From Nitrospira sp. ST-bin5 (GTDB lineage Bacteria; Nitrospirota; Nitrospiria; Nitrospirales; Nitrospiraceae), in the NCBI GenBank assembly GCA_002083555.1, contig MSXN01000007.1, forward strand, positions 294,609 through 358,608: a stretch of 64,000 nucleotides of DNA, in the 5' to 3' direction. Under the pieces are notes generated by a model. That model was given only the letters and a program-made list of their open reading frames with translations. It was not told the origin of the DNA and ran no database searches. Within the stretch, counting starts at the first letter, position 1. Each line of letters opens with the position of its first letter. Below are positions 1 to 8,348 of this stretch, in pieces. The position numbers and the translations under genes were made by a program.

Positions 1-1
1 G

Positions 2-916
2 GCGGCCCTGTCGCATCTTGTCACCGTGTATCGGCGGGATCGTCTGCCGAAAGAAACCCTCTCCGCCTTCATCGCGCGCGCCGGGAAAAATAAACTCAAG
101 GACGAACTGATCCCCTACACCATCGTTCCTGCGTACAAGGACGATCCCACCTTCTACTACGACTGGGAAGGAGAAGCAGAGTTTATCCTGGAGGATCTCG
201 GTCCCGGCGAATGCGCCGGCGGTGCCCTGGAGATGATTGAGAACGGGATTCTTGAGGCAGACCAGGAGCTGTATCAGGCCAAGCTGCTGGTCGAGAATCA
301 TCAGTATTCCGTGTCGGTGAATAAGTCGTATCGTGCGGTGCTGGCGGCGGCCAAAGCCATGTTGGTCACGGAGGGACTCGAGCCCTCGACCGACTCGGAA
401 ACGTTCATTGAGTTCGATCGCCGGATCGCGCAGAAGGGCGTCATCCCTGCGCAGTATCGCGAACTCAATAAGAAAGTAGGCGATCTCGGTCCGAAGGATA
501 CGACCGCGGAGTCGGCGCGTGACAAGATGGTCTTCGCGAAGGGGTTCGTCGATGCCTGTCGCGCGGCGACAGACCAGATGGGGAAAGATTTGAAGCTTGC
601 GCCGGCCCAAGAAGCCGTAGCATCTGTGAAAGAAGCGGTTGCAGCGGCGCCGGTCGTGTCGGCCGCTCCTGCACCAACCGGGGCGCCGGTGTACGATCTC
701 CGCGGGGTCGCCTGTCCGCTGAATTATGTGAAGACGAAGCTCAAACTCGAGATGATGGATGCAGGTGAAAAGCTCGAGGTCTGGCTGGACGCAGGTGAAC
801 CGATCAAGAATGTGCCGATGAGCTTGAAGAATGACGGACATCTGGTGCTGCTTCAGGAAGCGCTGGAGCCGGAGGCCGCGCATTATCGCGTCCTTGTGGA
901 AAAGGTCGAAGGCTAA
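2..916 (+). CDS. Nitrite/sulfite reductase, C-terminal part, with helical (HEPN-like) segment and TusA-like domain (5' end outside window)
   Basis: The frame is open to the window edge and reads in-frame upstream of a GTG at 26, so the gene starts outside the window. The first roughly 70 residues look like the end of a siroheme nitrite/sulfite reductase, which reduces sulfite to sulfide. A helical segment of about 100 residues follows and resembles HEPN-type domains (weak call). After an Ala/Pro linker comes a TusA-like domain beginning YDLRGVACPL. The TusA motif is CPxP; here the cysteine is kept but the proline is Asn (CPLN). Position directly upstream of cysH, cysD and cysN supports an assimilatory sulfite reductase. 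The sulfurtransferase tail could pass sulfur on or bind the product, but that is inference. Confidence 0.75.
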   Translation, partial: AALSHLVTVYRRDRLPKETLSAFIARAGKNKLKDELIPYTIVPAYKDDPTFYYDWEGEAEFILEDLGPGECAGGALEMIENGILEADQELYQAKLLVENHQYSVSVNKSYRAVLAAAKAMLVTEGLEPSTDSETFIEFDRRIAQKGVIPAQYRELNKKVGDLGPKDTTAESARDKMVFAKGFVDACRAATDQMGKDLKLAPAQEAVASVKEAVAAAPVVSAAPAPTGAPVYDLRGVACPLNYVKTKLKLEMMDAGEKLEVWLDAGEPIKNVPMSLKNDGHLVLLQEALEPEAAHYRVLVEKVEG

Positions 917-934
917 GGGAGTCAGGGCACGATC

Positions 935-1651
935 ATGACCAGCGGCGGAAGTCCAGAGATGGCGGCAGAACTGAAACGCGCGAGCGACGCGTTCGAATCT
1001 CAGCAGCCGCAGGATGTGTTGAAGGACGCGATCAAGCGGTTCGCTCCGAAGATTGTCGTCGCCTGCAGTTTCGGTGCGGAAGATGTCGTGTTGGTCGACA
1101 TGGTGCATCGCATCGATCCCTCGATTCCGCTGTTCTACTTGGACACGGACTTCCTGTTTCCCGAAACCTATGCGACCCGCGATCGCATCATTCAGCAGTA
1201 TGCCCTGAAGCCGGCACAGGTCATTCAGGTGCAGTCGCTGCTGACTCCGGATCAGCAGGCGGCGCAATATGGTCCGGCGCTCTGGTCGACCGAGCCGGAT
1301 CGCTGCTGCCAGTTGCGGAAGGTCGAACCGTTGACACGTGTCTTGAAAGGGTACGACGCTTGGATCACCGGCATTCGCCGCGATCAGTCGCCGACGAGAG
1401 CCAATGCGGGATTGATCGAATGGGACAGCAAGTTCCAATTGGTCAAAGTGAATCCGCTGGCTCGCTGGACCTGGGCCGACGTGTGGACTTACATCAAGGT
1501 CTACGAGGTGCCCTACAACCCGCTGCATGATCAGAATTATCCGAGTATCGGGTGCACCCATTGCACTGAGCCGGTCGCGCCGGGAGAAGATCCGCGTGCC
1601 GGACGTTGGAAAACATTTACCAAGACCGAGTGTGGGCTTCACAAGACCTAA
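935..1651 (+). CDS. cysH: Adenylyl-sulfate (APS) reductase, thioredoxin-dependent, assimilatory
   Basis: This 238-residue protein belongs to the CysH family and reduces activated sulfate to sulfite in the cytoplasm. Visible motifs are SFGAED (45-50), LDTDFLFPET (69-78), GIRRDQSPTRA (146-156) and the catalytic ECGLH (232-236). The CC pair at 124-125 and CTHC at 207-210 are the four cysteines that bind a [4Fe-4S] cluster in APS-type enzymes and are absent from PAPS-type E. coli CysH. The enzyme should therefore use APS directly, with no APS kinase needed. Start is the ATG at 935 with a GGGAG about 13 nt upstream; the ATG at 959 is an alternative. It lies 18 nt after the sulfite reductase gene and 1 nt before the next gene. 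Confidence 0.93.
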   Translation: MTSGGSPEMAAELKRASDAFESQQPQDVLKDAIKRFAPKIVVACSFGAEDVVLVDMVHRIDPSIPLFYLDTDFLFPETYATRDRIIQQYALKPAQVIQVQSLLTPDQQAAQYGPALWSTEPDRCCQLRKVEPLTRVLKGYDAWITGIRRDQSPTRANAGLIEWDSKFQLVKVNPLARWTWADVWTYIKVYEVPYNPLHDQNYPSIGCTHCTEPVAPGEDPRAGRWKTFTKTECGLHKT

Positions 1652-1652
1652 T

Positions 1653-2705
1653 ATGCCAATTCAAGATTTTATTGCAAAAATTGCCAAGGGGCCCAGAGCC
1701 TCCAAAGACCTGACGTGGGATGAATCCAAACAGGTCATGAAGCTCTTGATCGAAGGCCAGGCGACGCAGGCGCAGATCGGCGCCTTTCTCATGGCGATGC
1801 GATTCAAGATGGAATCGGTCTCGGAGCTGGCGGCCTTTACGGCCACGGCGCGCGCCTATGTCGCTCCGCTGTCGATTCCCAAAGAGCTGGCCGTGGTGGA
1901 TGTGCCGAGCTATGCCGGCAAGTCAGAGACCTTCCATGGCTTGATTGCCGGAGCGATCGTGGCGGCATCCGCGGGCGCGGCGATCGTGATGCATGGTTAT
2001 GACGGCATTCCCGGGCGTCCGGGCGCTGCGGGTGTTTTGAAGGCACTCGGGGTTCCGATCGATCTCGACCCGAAGATGGCCGGCGAGGCAGTCACAAAAA
2101 AAGGATTCGTCTATCTCGATATCGGAATGTACCATCCGCCGCTCTATCGGTTCCTGGAGATGCGCCAGGAAATCGGGGTGCGCAATCTCTTCCATCCGAT
2201 TGCCCGTTTACTGAATCCTTCGCGGGCAGCGGCGCAAGTTGTGGGTTTATCTCATCCGCCTCATTTTGAAAAAACGGCGGAAGTATTGCGGATGTTGGGT
2301 TGCCCGCGGGCCTTAGTCATTCGGGGCGTGGAAGGCGATCCGGAGTTATCCGTCACAGCCGCGACCCGGGTATTGGAGTTGCGGGATGAGCGGATCACTC
2401 CGCTGGGGATTTCGCCGAAGGATTTCGGGTTGGCTCTGGGCACCTCTCGCGACATGGCCGGGTTCCCCCCGGGCCAGCAGGATAAGGAAGCGGAGCTGTT
2501 ACGACGAATTATTCAGAATCAGATTCCTGGCGGTCCGAAAGATTGGGTCTTGATGAATGCGGCGTTGCTGCTGTATGCCGCCGGCAAAGGGGCTACGTTG
2601 CCGGCTTGCCTGCCGATGGCGCGCGTCGCCCTCGAAAGCGGCGCAGCCGGACGCAAGCTGGGTGAACTGGCACAGGCTCCTCTTGCAGCGGGCAAGCGGG
2701 ACTAA
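1653..2705 (+). CDS. TrpD2/YbiB-like glycosyltransferase-family protein (anthranilate phosphoribosyltransferase fold)
   Basis: This 350-residue protein has the anthranilate phosphoribosyltransferase (TrpD) fold: an N-terminal helical half, then a nucleoside-phosphorylase-like core with RNLFHPIARLLNPS, the equivalent of TrpD's RTxFNxLGPLxNP. The TrpD phosphoribosyl-diphosphate loop GTGGDG is missing. At that place it has DVPSYAGKSETFHG (83-96), and MHGYDG (113-118) stands where TrpD has KHGN. A PSYxG loop is typical of the YbiB/TrpD2 branch, whose E. coli member binds nucleic acid and is not a tryptophan enzyme. The start ATG is 1 nt after the cysH stop; a longer frame beginning inside cysH is rejected. 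Its role between cysH and cysD is unknown. Confidence 0.8.
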   Translation: MPIQDFIAKIAKGPRASKDLTWDESKQVMKLLIEGQATQAQIGAFLMAMRFKMESVSELAAFTATARAYVAPLSIPKELAVVDVPSYAGKSETFHGLIAGAIVAASAGAAIVMHGYDGIPGRPGAAGVLKALGVPIDLDPKMAGEAVTKKGFVYLDIGMYHPPLYRFLEMRQEIGVRNLFHPIARLLNPSRAAAQVVGLSHPPHFEKTAEVLRMLGCPRALVIRGVEGDPELSVTAATRVLELRDERITPLGISPKDFGLALGTSRDMAGFPPGQQDKEAELLRRIIQNQIPGGPKDWVLMNAALLLYAAGKGATLPACLPMARVALESGAAGRKLGELAQAPLAAGKRD

Positions 2706-2726
2706 TTAAGGGAAAGGTCGTCGGTC

Positions 2727-3524
2727 GTGAACCATCTTCGTCAGTTGGAAGATCAAAGCGTCTATATTCTTCGCGAGGCCTACAAGAATTTCGACAATCT
2801 GGGCATGCTCTGGTCGATGGGCAAAGATTCGACGGTGCTGCTCTGGCTCGCCCGCAAGGCTTTCTTTGGGCAGGTGCCTTTCCCATTGCTCCACGTCGAT
2901 ACGAGTTACAAAATTCCCGCCATGATCGAATACCGCGATCGGATTGCGCGGGAATGGCGTTTGGATTTGGTGGTGGGGCAAAACAAAGAAGCCTTGGCGG
3001 CGGGCATGAATCATACAATGGGCCGCGTCGCCTGTTGTACCGCCCTCAAGACGAACGGGCTGAAGCAACTGATCGAGCAGAAGGGGTACACCGGTATTAT
3101 TCTCGGTGTGCGGGCGGACGAAGAGGGGACGAGAGCGAAGGAACGGTATTTTTCGCCCCGCGATAAGCATGGCGACTGGGATTTCCGCGATCAGCCGCCC
3201 GAACTCTGGAATCAGTTCAAGACGACATTCCCGCCCGGCACCCATATCCGTATCCATCCGTTGCTGGATTGGACGGAGATCAATATCTGGGAGTACATCA
3301 AGTACGAAAATATCCCCTTCATGGATTTGTATCTCGACAAGGGCGACGGAACCCGGTATCGCAGTCTCGGCTGCGCGCCCTGCACCACGCCCATCAAGTC
3401 GACCGCGAAGACGGTCGACGAGATCATCAACGAATTGCGTCACACGACGGTCGCCGAACGGGCCGGCCGCGCCCAGGATGAGGGGCGAGGCATGGAGCTT
3501 CTACGAAAAGACGGATACATGTAG
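2727..3524 (+). CDS. cysD: Sulfate adenylyltransferase subunit 2 (ATP sulfurylase, PP-loop subunit)
   Basis: CysD makes adenylyl sulfate (APS) from sulfate and ATP together with the GTPase subunit CysN. The 265-residue protein has the PP-loop SMGKDST (30-36) and ends in the family tail [11 protein letters not shown]. It is slightly shorter than E. coli CysD (302). The start is GTG with an AAGGGAAAGG ribosome site at about 2709-2718. A palindromic repeat follows 2 nt after the stop and separates it from cysN, which is normally very close. Confidence 0.95.
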   Translation: MNHLRQLEDQSVYILREAYKNFDNLGMLWSMGKDSTVLLWLARKAFFGQVPFPLLHVDTSYKIPAMIEYRDRIAREWRLDLVVGQNKEALAAGMNHTMGRVACCTALKTNGLKQLIEQKGYTGIILGVRADEEGTRAKERYFSPRDKHGDWDFRDQPPELWNQFKTTFPPGTHIRIHPLLDWTEINIWEYIKYENIPFMDLYLDKGDGTRYRSLGCAPCTTPIKSTAKTVDEIINELRHTTVAERAGRAQDEGRGMELLRKDGYM

Positions 3525-3526
3525 GG

Positions 3527-3649
3527 AGGATGATGAAAAAGACCCCCAACTTCGTTCTCGGCTCGTCGAAATCCTCAACGTACCGCAGAGGGTACGCTTC
3601 CGGTTTCGACTCGCCTCGGACCTTGCTGGATGGCCTTTTTGATCATCCT
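3527..3649. repeat. Imperfect palindromic repeat, copy 1 (about 123 bp)
   Basis: The ends are near-perfect inverted repeats: AGGATGATGAAAAAG at 3527-3541 against CTTTTTGATCATCCT at 3635-3649. The centre holds an inner palindrome around GTACCGCAGAGGGTAC. The sequence is clearly related to the element at 14762-14885; shared parts include CTCAACGTAC, CGCAGAG, the CTTGCTGGA-GGCC stretch and A/T runs just inside both ends. It lies between cysD and cysN and can fold into a long hairpin. It encodes no transposase, so it is best described as a REP-like or MITE-like intergenic element. Confidence 0.85.
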
Positions 3650-3665
3650 CTATAAGAAGGTAACT

Positions 3666-5510
3666 ATGGACAATCAAACACAGAAGCCCTCGGAGAGTCT
3701 GAATATCGTCATTGTCGGCCATGTCGATCATGGCAAGTCCACCTTGTTGGGTCGGCTTTATGCCGATACCGGGTCATTGCCTGATGGCAAGCTGGAGAAG
3801 GTGCAGGCGATTTGTCGCCAGCAAGGCAAAGAGTTTGAGTATGCCTTCCTGTTCGATGCCTTCCTCGAAGAACAGGAGCAAGGAATCACGATCGATACGG
3901 CGCGGACCTTCTTCATCTGGAAGGGGCGCCAGTACATCATCATTGACGCACCGGGCCACAAAGAGTTTCTCAAGAATATGATCTCGGGCGCTGCGCGAGC
4001 GGAAGCGGCGCTGCTGCTGATCGATGCGCTGGAGGGTGTGAAGGAGCAATCCAAGAAGCATGGCTATCTGCTGTCGCTGCTGGGTGTCCGGCAGTTCGCC
4101 GTGGTCGTCAATAAGATGGACTTGGTCGGGTATCGGCAGGATGTGTTCGACGGTATCGAGAAAGAGTACCGCGAGTTTCTTGGCCAGTTTAAGGCCGTGC
4201 CGGAATGCATTATTCCGGTCAGCGCCAAGCTCGGCGATAATATTGCGAATCGCAGCACCCACATGGCGTGGTACACCGGCCCGACGGTATTGGATCAGCT
4301 GAGTCGTTTCAAGAAGGAAGCGGCACGATCAGAACAGCCGCTGCGGTTCCCTGTCCAGGACGTGTATAAATTCGATGCGCGCCGCATCGTCGCCGGTCGC
4401 ATTACCGCCGGGAAGTTGAAAGTCGGCGATCATCTGGTGTTCTCTCCGTCGAACAAGCGGGCCAATATCCGGTCGGTCGAGGCCTTCAACATCGATCCGC
4501 CGCTGACGGAAGGCTATGCCGGTCAATCGATCGGCATTACGCTCGACGAGCAGATCTTCGTGGAGCGCGGAGAGATTGCCACGCACCAGGACCAGTTGCC
4601 GTCTGTCTCGACGGCGTTTCGCGCCAATCTGTTTTGGCTGGGGAAGCGTCCGCTGGAGCGCGGCCGCAAATATCAGCTGCGGGTGGCCAATAAAGAAGTC
4701 GACTGCGAAGTGGCGACCATTCACCGGATTATCGACACGATGGATCTGGCGCAGCAACAAGGCAGCACGACTGTGAATAAGAATCAGGTGGCCGAATTGA
4801 CGCTGCGGACGAAGACGCCGGTCGCCTTTGACCTCTCAGCCTCATTTGAAGCGACCGGACGGTTTGTCCTCGTCGATGAATATGATATCGCCGGCGGCGG
4901 CATCGTCACGGAACTGATTCACGATGATCAAGAGATTTTGCGGGAGGAAGCCCGGCGCAGAGATTTCGCCTGGGTCAAAGGCGAAGTCGGCGTCGAGGAC
5001 CGTGCGCGGCAGTACGGGCATCGTGCCGCCATCGTTCTGTTTACCGGTGGGCGACATACGGGCAAGTCCCTGCTCGCCAGGCAGTTAGAGGGACGGCTTG
5101 TGGCTGACGGACGGCATGCCTATCTGCTGGACGGAGAGAATCTTCGCCGCGGACTCGATGCAGATTTAACTGACGAGGAACGAGGGCAGACCGATGAAAT
5201 GGCCAGGCGGTATGGTGAAGTCGCTCGGTTGCTCATCGATACCGGGTTGATCGTGGTCTCCACCACCAATCCCTTCGGCCTGCACTATAAAGAGGCCGTG
5301 CAGGCGATCCGGACGCTCGTCCATCCTGCCCCGGTGATCGCGGTCCACATGAGCAAAACCAGTGAAGAGCCGCCGCCGAATACGGACATTGTCTTGAGCG
5401 GACCGACGGATCTGGATAAAGCCTCCAAGCAAATTATGGACGAGCTCAAGAAACGGGGTGTACTGGCTCAGGCGATCGGGGCCAAGCCGACCTTTCAGTA
5501 TTCGATTTAG
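3666..5510 (+). CDS. cysN: Sulfate adenylyltransferase subunit 1 (GTPase) fused to a divergent APS kinase domain (CysNC)
   Basis: The 614-residue protein opens with an EF-Tu-like GTPase: GHVDHGKST (18-26), DAPGH (94-98), NKMD (149-152), then two beta-barrel domains to about 430. It powers APS synthesis with CysD. Residues 450-614 form an APS kinase-like domain with a Walker A GGRHTGKS (461-468) and [10 protein letters not shown] (488-497). The part after TTNPFG is shortened, and the usual FISPFR, KGLY and FTGID motifs are missing, so kinase activity is doubtful. The start ATG at 3666 follows AGAAGG; an in-frame ATG at 3630 lies inside the repeat and is rejected. Confidence 0.93.
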   Translation: MDNQTQKPSESLNIVIVGHVDHGKSTLLGRLYADTGSLPDGKLEKVQAICRQQGKEFEYAFLFDAFLEEQEQGITIDTARTFFIWKGRQYIIIDAPGHKEFLKNMISGAARAEAALLLIDALEGVKEQSKKHGYLLSLLGVRQFAVVVNKMDLVGYRQDVFDGIEKEYREFLGQFKAVPECIIPVSAKLGDNIANRSTHMAWYTGPTVLDQLSRFKKEAARSEQPLRFPVQDVYKFDARRIVAGRITAGKLKVGDHLVFSPSNKRANIRSVEAFNIDPPLTEGYAGQSIGITLDEQIFVERGEIATHQDQLPSVSTAFRANLFWLGKRPLERGRKYQLRVANKEVDCEVATIHRIIDTMDLAQQQGSTTVNKNQVAELTLRTKTPVAFDLSASFEATGRFVLVDEYDIAGGGIVTELIHDDQEILREEARRRDFAWVKGEVGVEDRARQYGHRAAIVLFTGGRHTGKSLLARQLEGRLVADGRHAYLLDGENLRRGLDADLTDEERGQTDEMARRYGEVARLLIDTGLIVVSTTNPFGLHYKEAVQAIRTLVHPAPVIAVHMSKTSEEPPPNTDIVLSGPTDLDKASKQIMDELKKRGVLAQAIGAKPTFQYSI

Positions 5511-5649
5511 CGCGGGAGGTCAAAAGAAAGAGGGGCCGCAAAGGTCATTTTCTTACGGGACCCCCACCTTTCGCTTGGTTTGACTCCCCAGAAACCGCTG
5601 TGTTACCGTACCGCCCTGCATCGTTTAGCCTGTGGATAGAAAGACTTGT

Positions 5650-6570
5650 ATGGCGGCTGACAAAGACCTCAAGACCATTCTTGGCAAATTGAAGTATTCC
5701 GATGATGCCAAGGTCGTCCAGCAAATTACCGAGCAGACCAAACAGGTCCATGCCCGCATGGCCGGCATCAAGTACAAGCTGGCGGTTATGAGCGGGAAGG
5801 GCGGCGTCGGGAAGAGCATGACGACGGTCAACTTGGCGTTGGCCTTTGCCCGTCAGGGTGCGACGGTCGGGTTGCTCGATGTCGATTTAAACGGGCCCTG
5901 CGTGCCGCGTATGCTCGGTTTGCATGGGCAATCATTGAAGATGACTCCGCAGGGGGCCATCCCTCCGGTTGGCCCGCTTGGCGTGAAAGTAGCGTCGATG
6001 GATTTCTTTCTCGACGATGCGTCGCCGGTTCGGTGGAAGGGGCCGATGGATGTGAGTCCGGTCTGGCTCGGCTTGATGGAAATGAATGTGATTCGGGAAT
6101 TCCTCTCCGATGTGATGTGGGGCGAGCTGGACTATCTGCTTGCCGATCTGCCTCCCGGGGCGGCAGCCGATAAGCCGCCGGTGATCGCCGGGTTTATCCC
6201 CGACCTGGCCGGCGCCATCGTCGTGACGACACCTTCCGAAGTGGCCTCGGATGTAGTGCAGAAATCGGTGACCTACGCGCGCGACATGGGCATCAAAGTC
6301 TTGGGCATCGTCGAAAATATGAGCGAGTACCGGTGTCCGTCCTGCGGTGAAGTCAATGAGCTGTTTGAAGGCAACACTGAAGCGATGTGCGAAGCGCTCG
6401 ATCTTCCGCTCCTCGGGAGGGTTCCGTTTGATCGAAAACTCGCCCGGACATTTGATAAGGGCCAGCCGTTGCTCGACGAAACTTATCCGACCATTCAGCG
6501 GTACCAGGAAATAGCCGGGCGGATCCGCACGTTGCTCGATTACAAGAAGGTGTTGGCGGATAAGCTGTGA
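5650..6570 (+). CDS. mrp: Mrp/Nbp35-family P-loop ATPase (Fe-S cluster carrier type)
   Basis: The protein has about 306 residues with the deviant Walker A motif SGKGGVGKS (48-56), a DVDLNGP switch segment and a CPSC pair (229-232) near the C-terminus. Mrp/ApbC proteins use this CxxC to bind and transfer Fe-S clusters as dimers. The N-terminal DUF59 domain of longer Mrp proteins is absent. The ATG at 5650 is chosen because AGAAAG lies 7 nt upstream; an in-frame GTG at 5632 would add six residues. The next gene follows after 25 nt. Siroheme sulfite reductase and APS reductase in the same cluster both need [4Fe-4S] clusters, which gives a plausible client set (inference). Confidence 0.88.
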   Translation: MAADKDLKTILGKLKYSDDAKVVQQITEQTKQVHARMAGIKYKLAVMSGKGGVGKSMTTVNLALAFARQGATVGLLDVDLNGPCVPRMLGLHGQSLKMTPQGAIPPVGPLGVKVASMDFFLDDASPVRWKGPMDVSPVWLGLMEMNVIREFLSDVMWGELDYLLADLPPGAAADKPPVIAGFIPDLAGAIVVTTPSEVASDVVQKSVTYARDMGIKVLGIVENMSEYRCPSCGEVNELFEGNTEAMCEALDLPLLGRVPFDRKLARTFDKGQPLLDETYPTIQRYQEIAGRIRTLLDYKKVLADKL

Positions 6571-6595
6571 TCCGAGAGATGCGAGAGGAGTTCTT

Positions 6596-7351
6596 ATGAA
6601 ATTTGTTTGTCTCAATTGCGAAACCTATATGAATTTCGAAAAAGTTGAAAAGCCCGGCGAGGGATCGCTCGGCGTCTTTTTTGGTTGCCCATCCTGCAAC
6701 GCCAAGTTTTCGATGGTGACCAATCCAGGCGAAACGCAGATGGTCAGCTCCCTCGGAGTCAAATTAGGCGGTCGCACGGTGGCGGCTGAGCCATTTGAAA
6801 TGACGCGGGGCACGTTGAAGGATGAGGCTCAGGCCGGCGCAGGGCAGATGGGCGCCTATCTGAACGAGAAGATCCAGGGCGGGCAGCCGGTGGCGGCGTC
6901 AGCGGCGACACCGGAAAAATCCGGCGAAAAAGCCAGTGGCGGTTGTCCCTTCTCCGCCATGGTCGCGGAAATGGGATTGACGGGGACGGGGAAGCCTGGC
7001 AATGGGACTGCCCCCACATCCTCAGATTTCACGTGGACGGCCGATGCCAAAGAAAAACTTGATCGGCTGCCGGCGTTTGTGAAACCGATGGTGCAGAGCA
7101 GCGTCGAAGCCTACGCACGGAAGAACGGGTTCAAATCCATTACGTTGCAAGTCATGGACGATTCCAAGACCGACTCGCCGAACGGGATGACTTGGTCACG
7201 CGAGGCCGAGCAGAGGCTGGAGAACATCCCCGACTTCATTCGGCCTATGGCGCGGAAAGAAATCGAGCGCGTGGCCAAGGAACGTGGCTTGGTCACGATC
7301 ACCGCGCAAGTCATGGATGAGACTAAAGACAAGTTTATGAAGTTTATGTAA
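6596..7351 (+). CDS. Zinc-ribbon protein with two PCP_red domains
   Basis: Function is not known. The 251-residue protein starts with a zinc ribbon (Cys 5, 8, 31, 34) and a linker holding GGCPF. Two copies follow, at about 145-188 and 199-241, of a 45-residue helical unit with the pattern W-x2-[DE]A-x3-L-x3-P-x-F-[VI]-x3-[VA]. This matches the PCP_red domain first described at the C-terminus of light-independent protochlorophyllide reductase subunit B. No other chlorophyll gene is visible. It lies 25 nt after the Mrp ATPase, with a ribosome site GAGAGGAG before the ATG, and probably shares its transcript. A related four-unit protein lies at 21625. Confidence 0.8.
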   Translation: MKFVCLNCETYMNFEKVEKPGEGSLGVFFGCPSCNAKFSMVTNPGETQMVSSLGVKLGGRTVAAEPFEMTRGTLKDEAQAGAGQMGAYLNEKIQGGQPVAASAATPEKSGEKASGGCPFSAMVAEMGLTGTGKPGNGTAPTSSDFTWTADAKEKLDRLPAFVKPMVQSSVEAYARKNGFKSITLQVMDDSKTDSPNGMTWSREAEQRLENIPDFIRPMARKEIERVAKERGLVTITAQVMDETKDKFMKFM

Positions 7352-7362
7352 GCAGGAGCTTC

Positions 7363-8211
7363 ATGCCCCAGGGTCACCAGAGGCCCATCCGGAATACCGG
7401 ATGGGCCTTTCCTTTAGCGTCCGCCTTTGGAGCGTCCCTCCGGTCAAATCCTGCCGGATGGTGGGCGCTGTGTTGCTCGCTCGTCGTCCTGCTGTTAGGC
7501 CTGGACGGTGCGCCGATCTTTGCTCAGCATGGTGAGCCGGGTCATGAGGCGGCTGCCGTGGGTTCTTCGGATCATGGGCACGATTATCACGCGCTCACTC
7601 TTTCACCGGACAGCTGGGAAGGATCGAAGGCCGGTATGGCCTATTCGGAGTTCAATCATCATCTCGCTGGACTCTTCGTGCTCCTGATCGGCTTTACTGA
7701 GATGGCGCAGGCGCTGCGGTCTTCCTCGCTTGGCTGGGCGAGAATGCTTCTGCCGGTGGCCTTGCTGGGAATGGCTGCCTTTCTGCTGATTTGGAGCGAT
7801 CATCAGGCTTGGCCGATCGGACCACTGAGTTTCGCCGAGACATTTTTCGGCAACGATCATGAAATTCTCCAGCATAAGACCTATGGCCTCCTTGCCCTGA
7901 CCGTGGGCCTGATTGAACTGTGTCGGCGTCTCGATCGGTTGGCCCACGTCAGCTGGATGATCCCGCTTCCGCTGTTTGCCATGATCGGCGGGATCATGTT
8001 GTTTGCCCATTCCCACGGTGCCCATCCCGCCGCCCAAAAGATTGCGATGCATCATGCTGTCATGGGCACACTGGCCGTGTCGGCCGGTTCCAGCAAGCTC
8101 GCTTCCGCGTGGAGAGGCGTCTTCATGGGATGGTCTCGCTCCCGTTGGGAGACGATCTGGGCTGGTCTCATCCTTCTCATTGGTCTCCAGCTTCTGGTTT
8201 ATTCCGAATAG
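7363..8211 (+). CDS. Multi-pass membrane protein, His-rich, unknown function
   Basis: The 282-residue protein has a hydrophobic segment at about 32-48 (signal peptide or TM), a His-rich stretch with GEPGHE and SSDHGHDYH, then about five more membrane segments with conserved-looking histidines (FNHHLAG, FAHSHGAHP, MHHAVMG). These could bind metal or heme; the family is not recognised. The ATG at 7363 has a strong AGGAG (7354-7358). Oddly, a perfect terminator-like hairpin (7382-7415) lies within codons 7-18, and there is no better downstream start that keeps the signal peptide. The hairpin may therefore act as an attenuator for this gene. Confidence 0.75.
   Translation: MPQGHQRPIRNTGWAFPLASAFGASLRSNPAGWWALCCSLVVLLLGLDGAPIFAQHGEPGHEAAAVGSSDHGHDYHALTLSPDSWEGSKAGMAYSEFNHHLAGLFVLLIGFTEMAQALRSSSLGWARMLLPVALLGMAAFLLIWSDHQAWPIGPLSFAETFFGNDHEILQHKTYGLLALTVGLIELCRRLDRLAHVSWMIPLPLFAMIGGIMLFAHSHGAHPAAQKIAMHHAVMGTLAVSAGSSKLASAWRGVFMGWSRSRWETIWAGLILLIGLQLLVYSE
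7382..7415 (+). terminator. Rho-independent terminator-like hairpin inside the start of the following gene
   Basis: An 11-bp perfect stem (GGCCCATCCGG at 7382-7392, CCGGATGGGCC at 7397-7407) closes an AATA loop and is followed by TTTCCTTT. It lies 31 nt after the stop of the PCP_red gene, so it fits as the end of the sulfate-assimilation transcript. It also lies inside the coding start of the next gene. Confidence 0.8.
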
Positions 8212-8238
8212 TCTTGCCACTTTCCGTGCGCTTCCCGA

Positions 8239-8267
8239 TTGATTGACACCTTTCAAAGGCCTATGCT
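8239..8267 (+). promoter_or_regulatory. Sigma-70-type promoter candidate for yebC
   Basis: TTGATT (8239-8244) and TATGCT (8262-8267) are spaced by 17 nt. A better -35 (TTGACA, 8243-8248) overlaps it but at only 13 nt spacing. The yebC start is about 80 nt downstream. Confidence 0.5.
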
Positions 8268-8348
8268 ACGTCTACGACGGTGGGGCATATAGCCATAGGC
8301 TGTGGCCTCGCATCAGTTAAGAGCTTCAAAGACGTAGACGAGGGACAC

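Noticed and set aside
1527..1652. Longer start of the TrpD2-like gene inside cysH
   Set aside because: The extra 42 residues are the cysH sequence read in another frame; the ATG at 1653 directly follows the cysH stop.
3630..3665. Upstream in-frame ATG for cysN at 3630
   Set aside because: It lies inside the palindromic repeat and has no ribosome site; the ATG at 3666 has AGAAGG and matches the family N-terminus.
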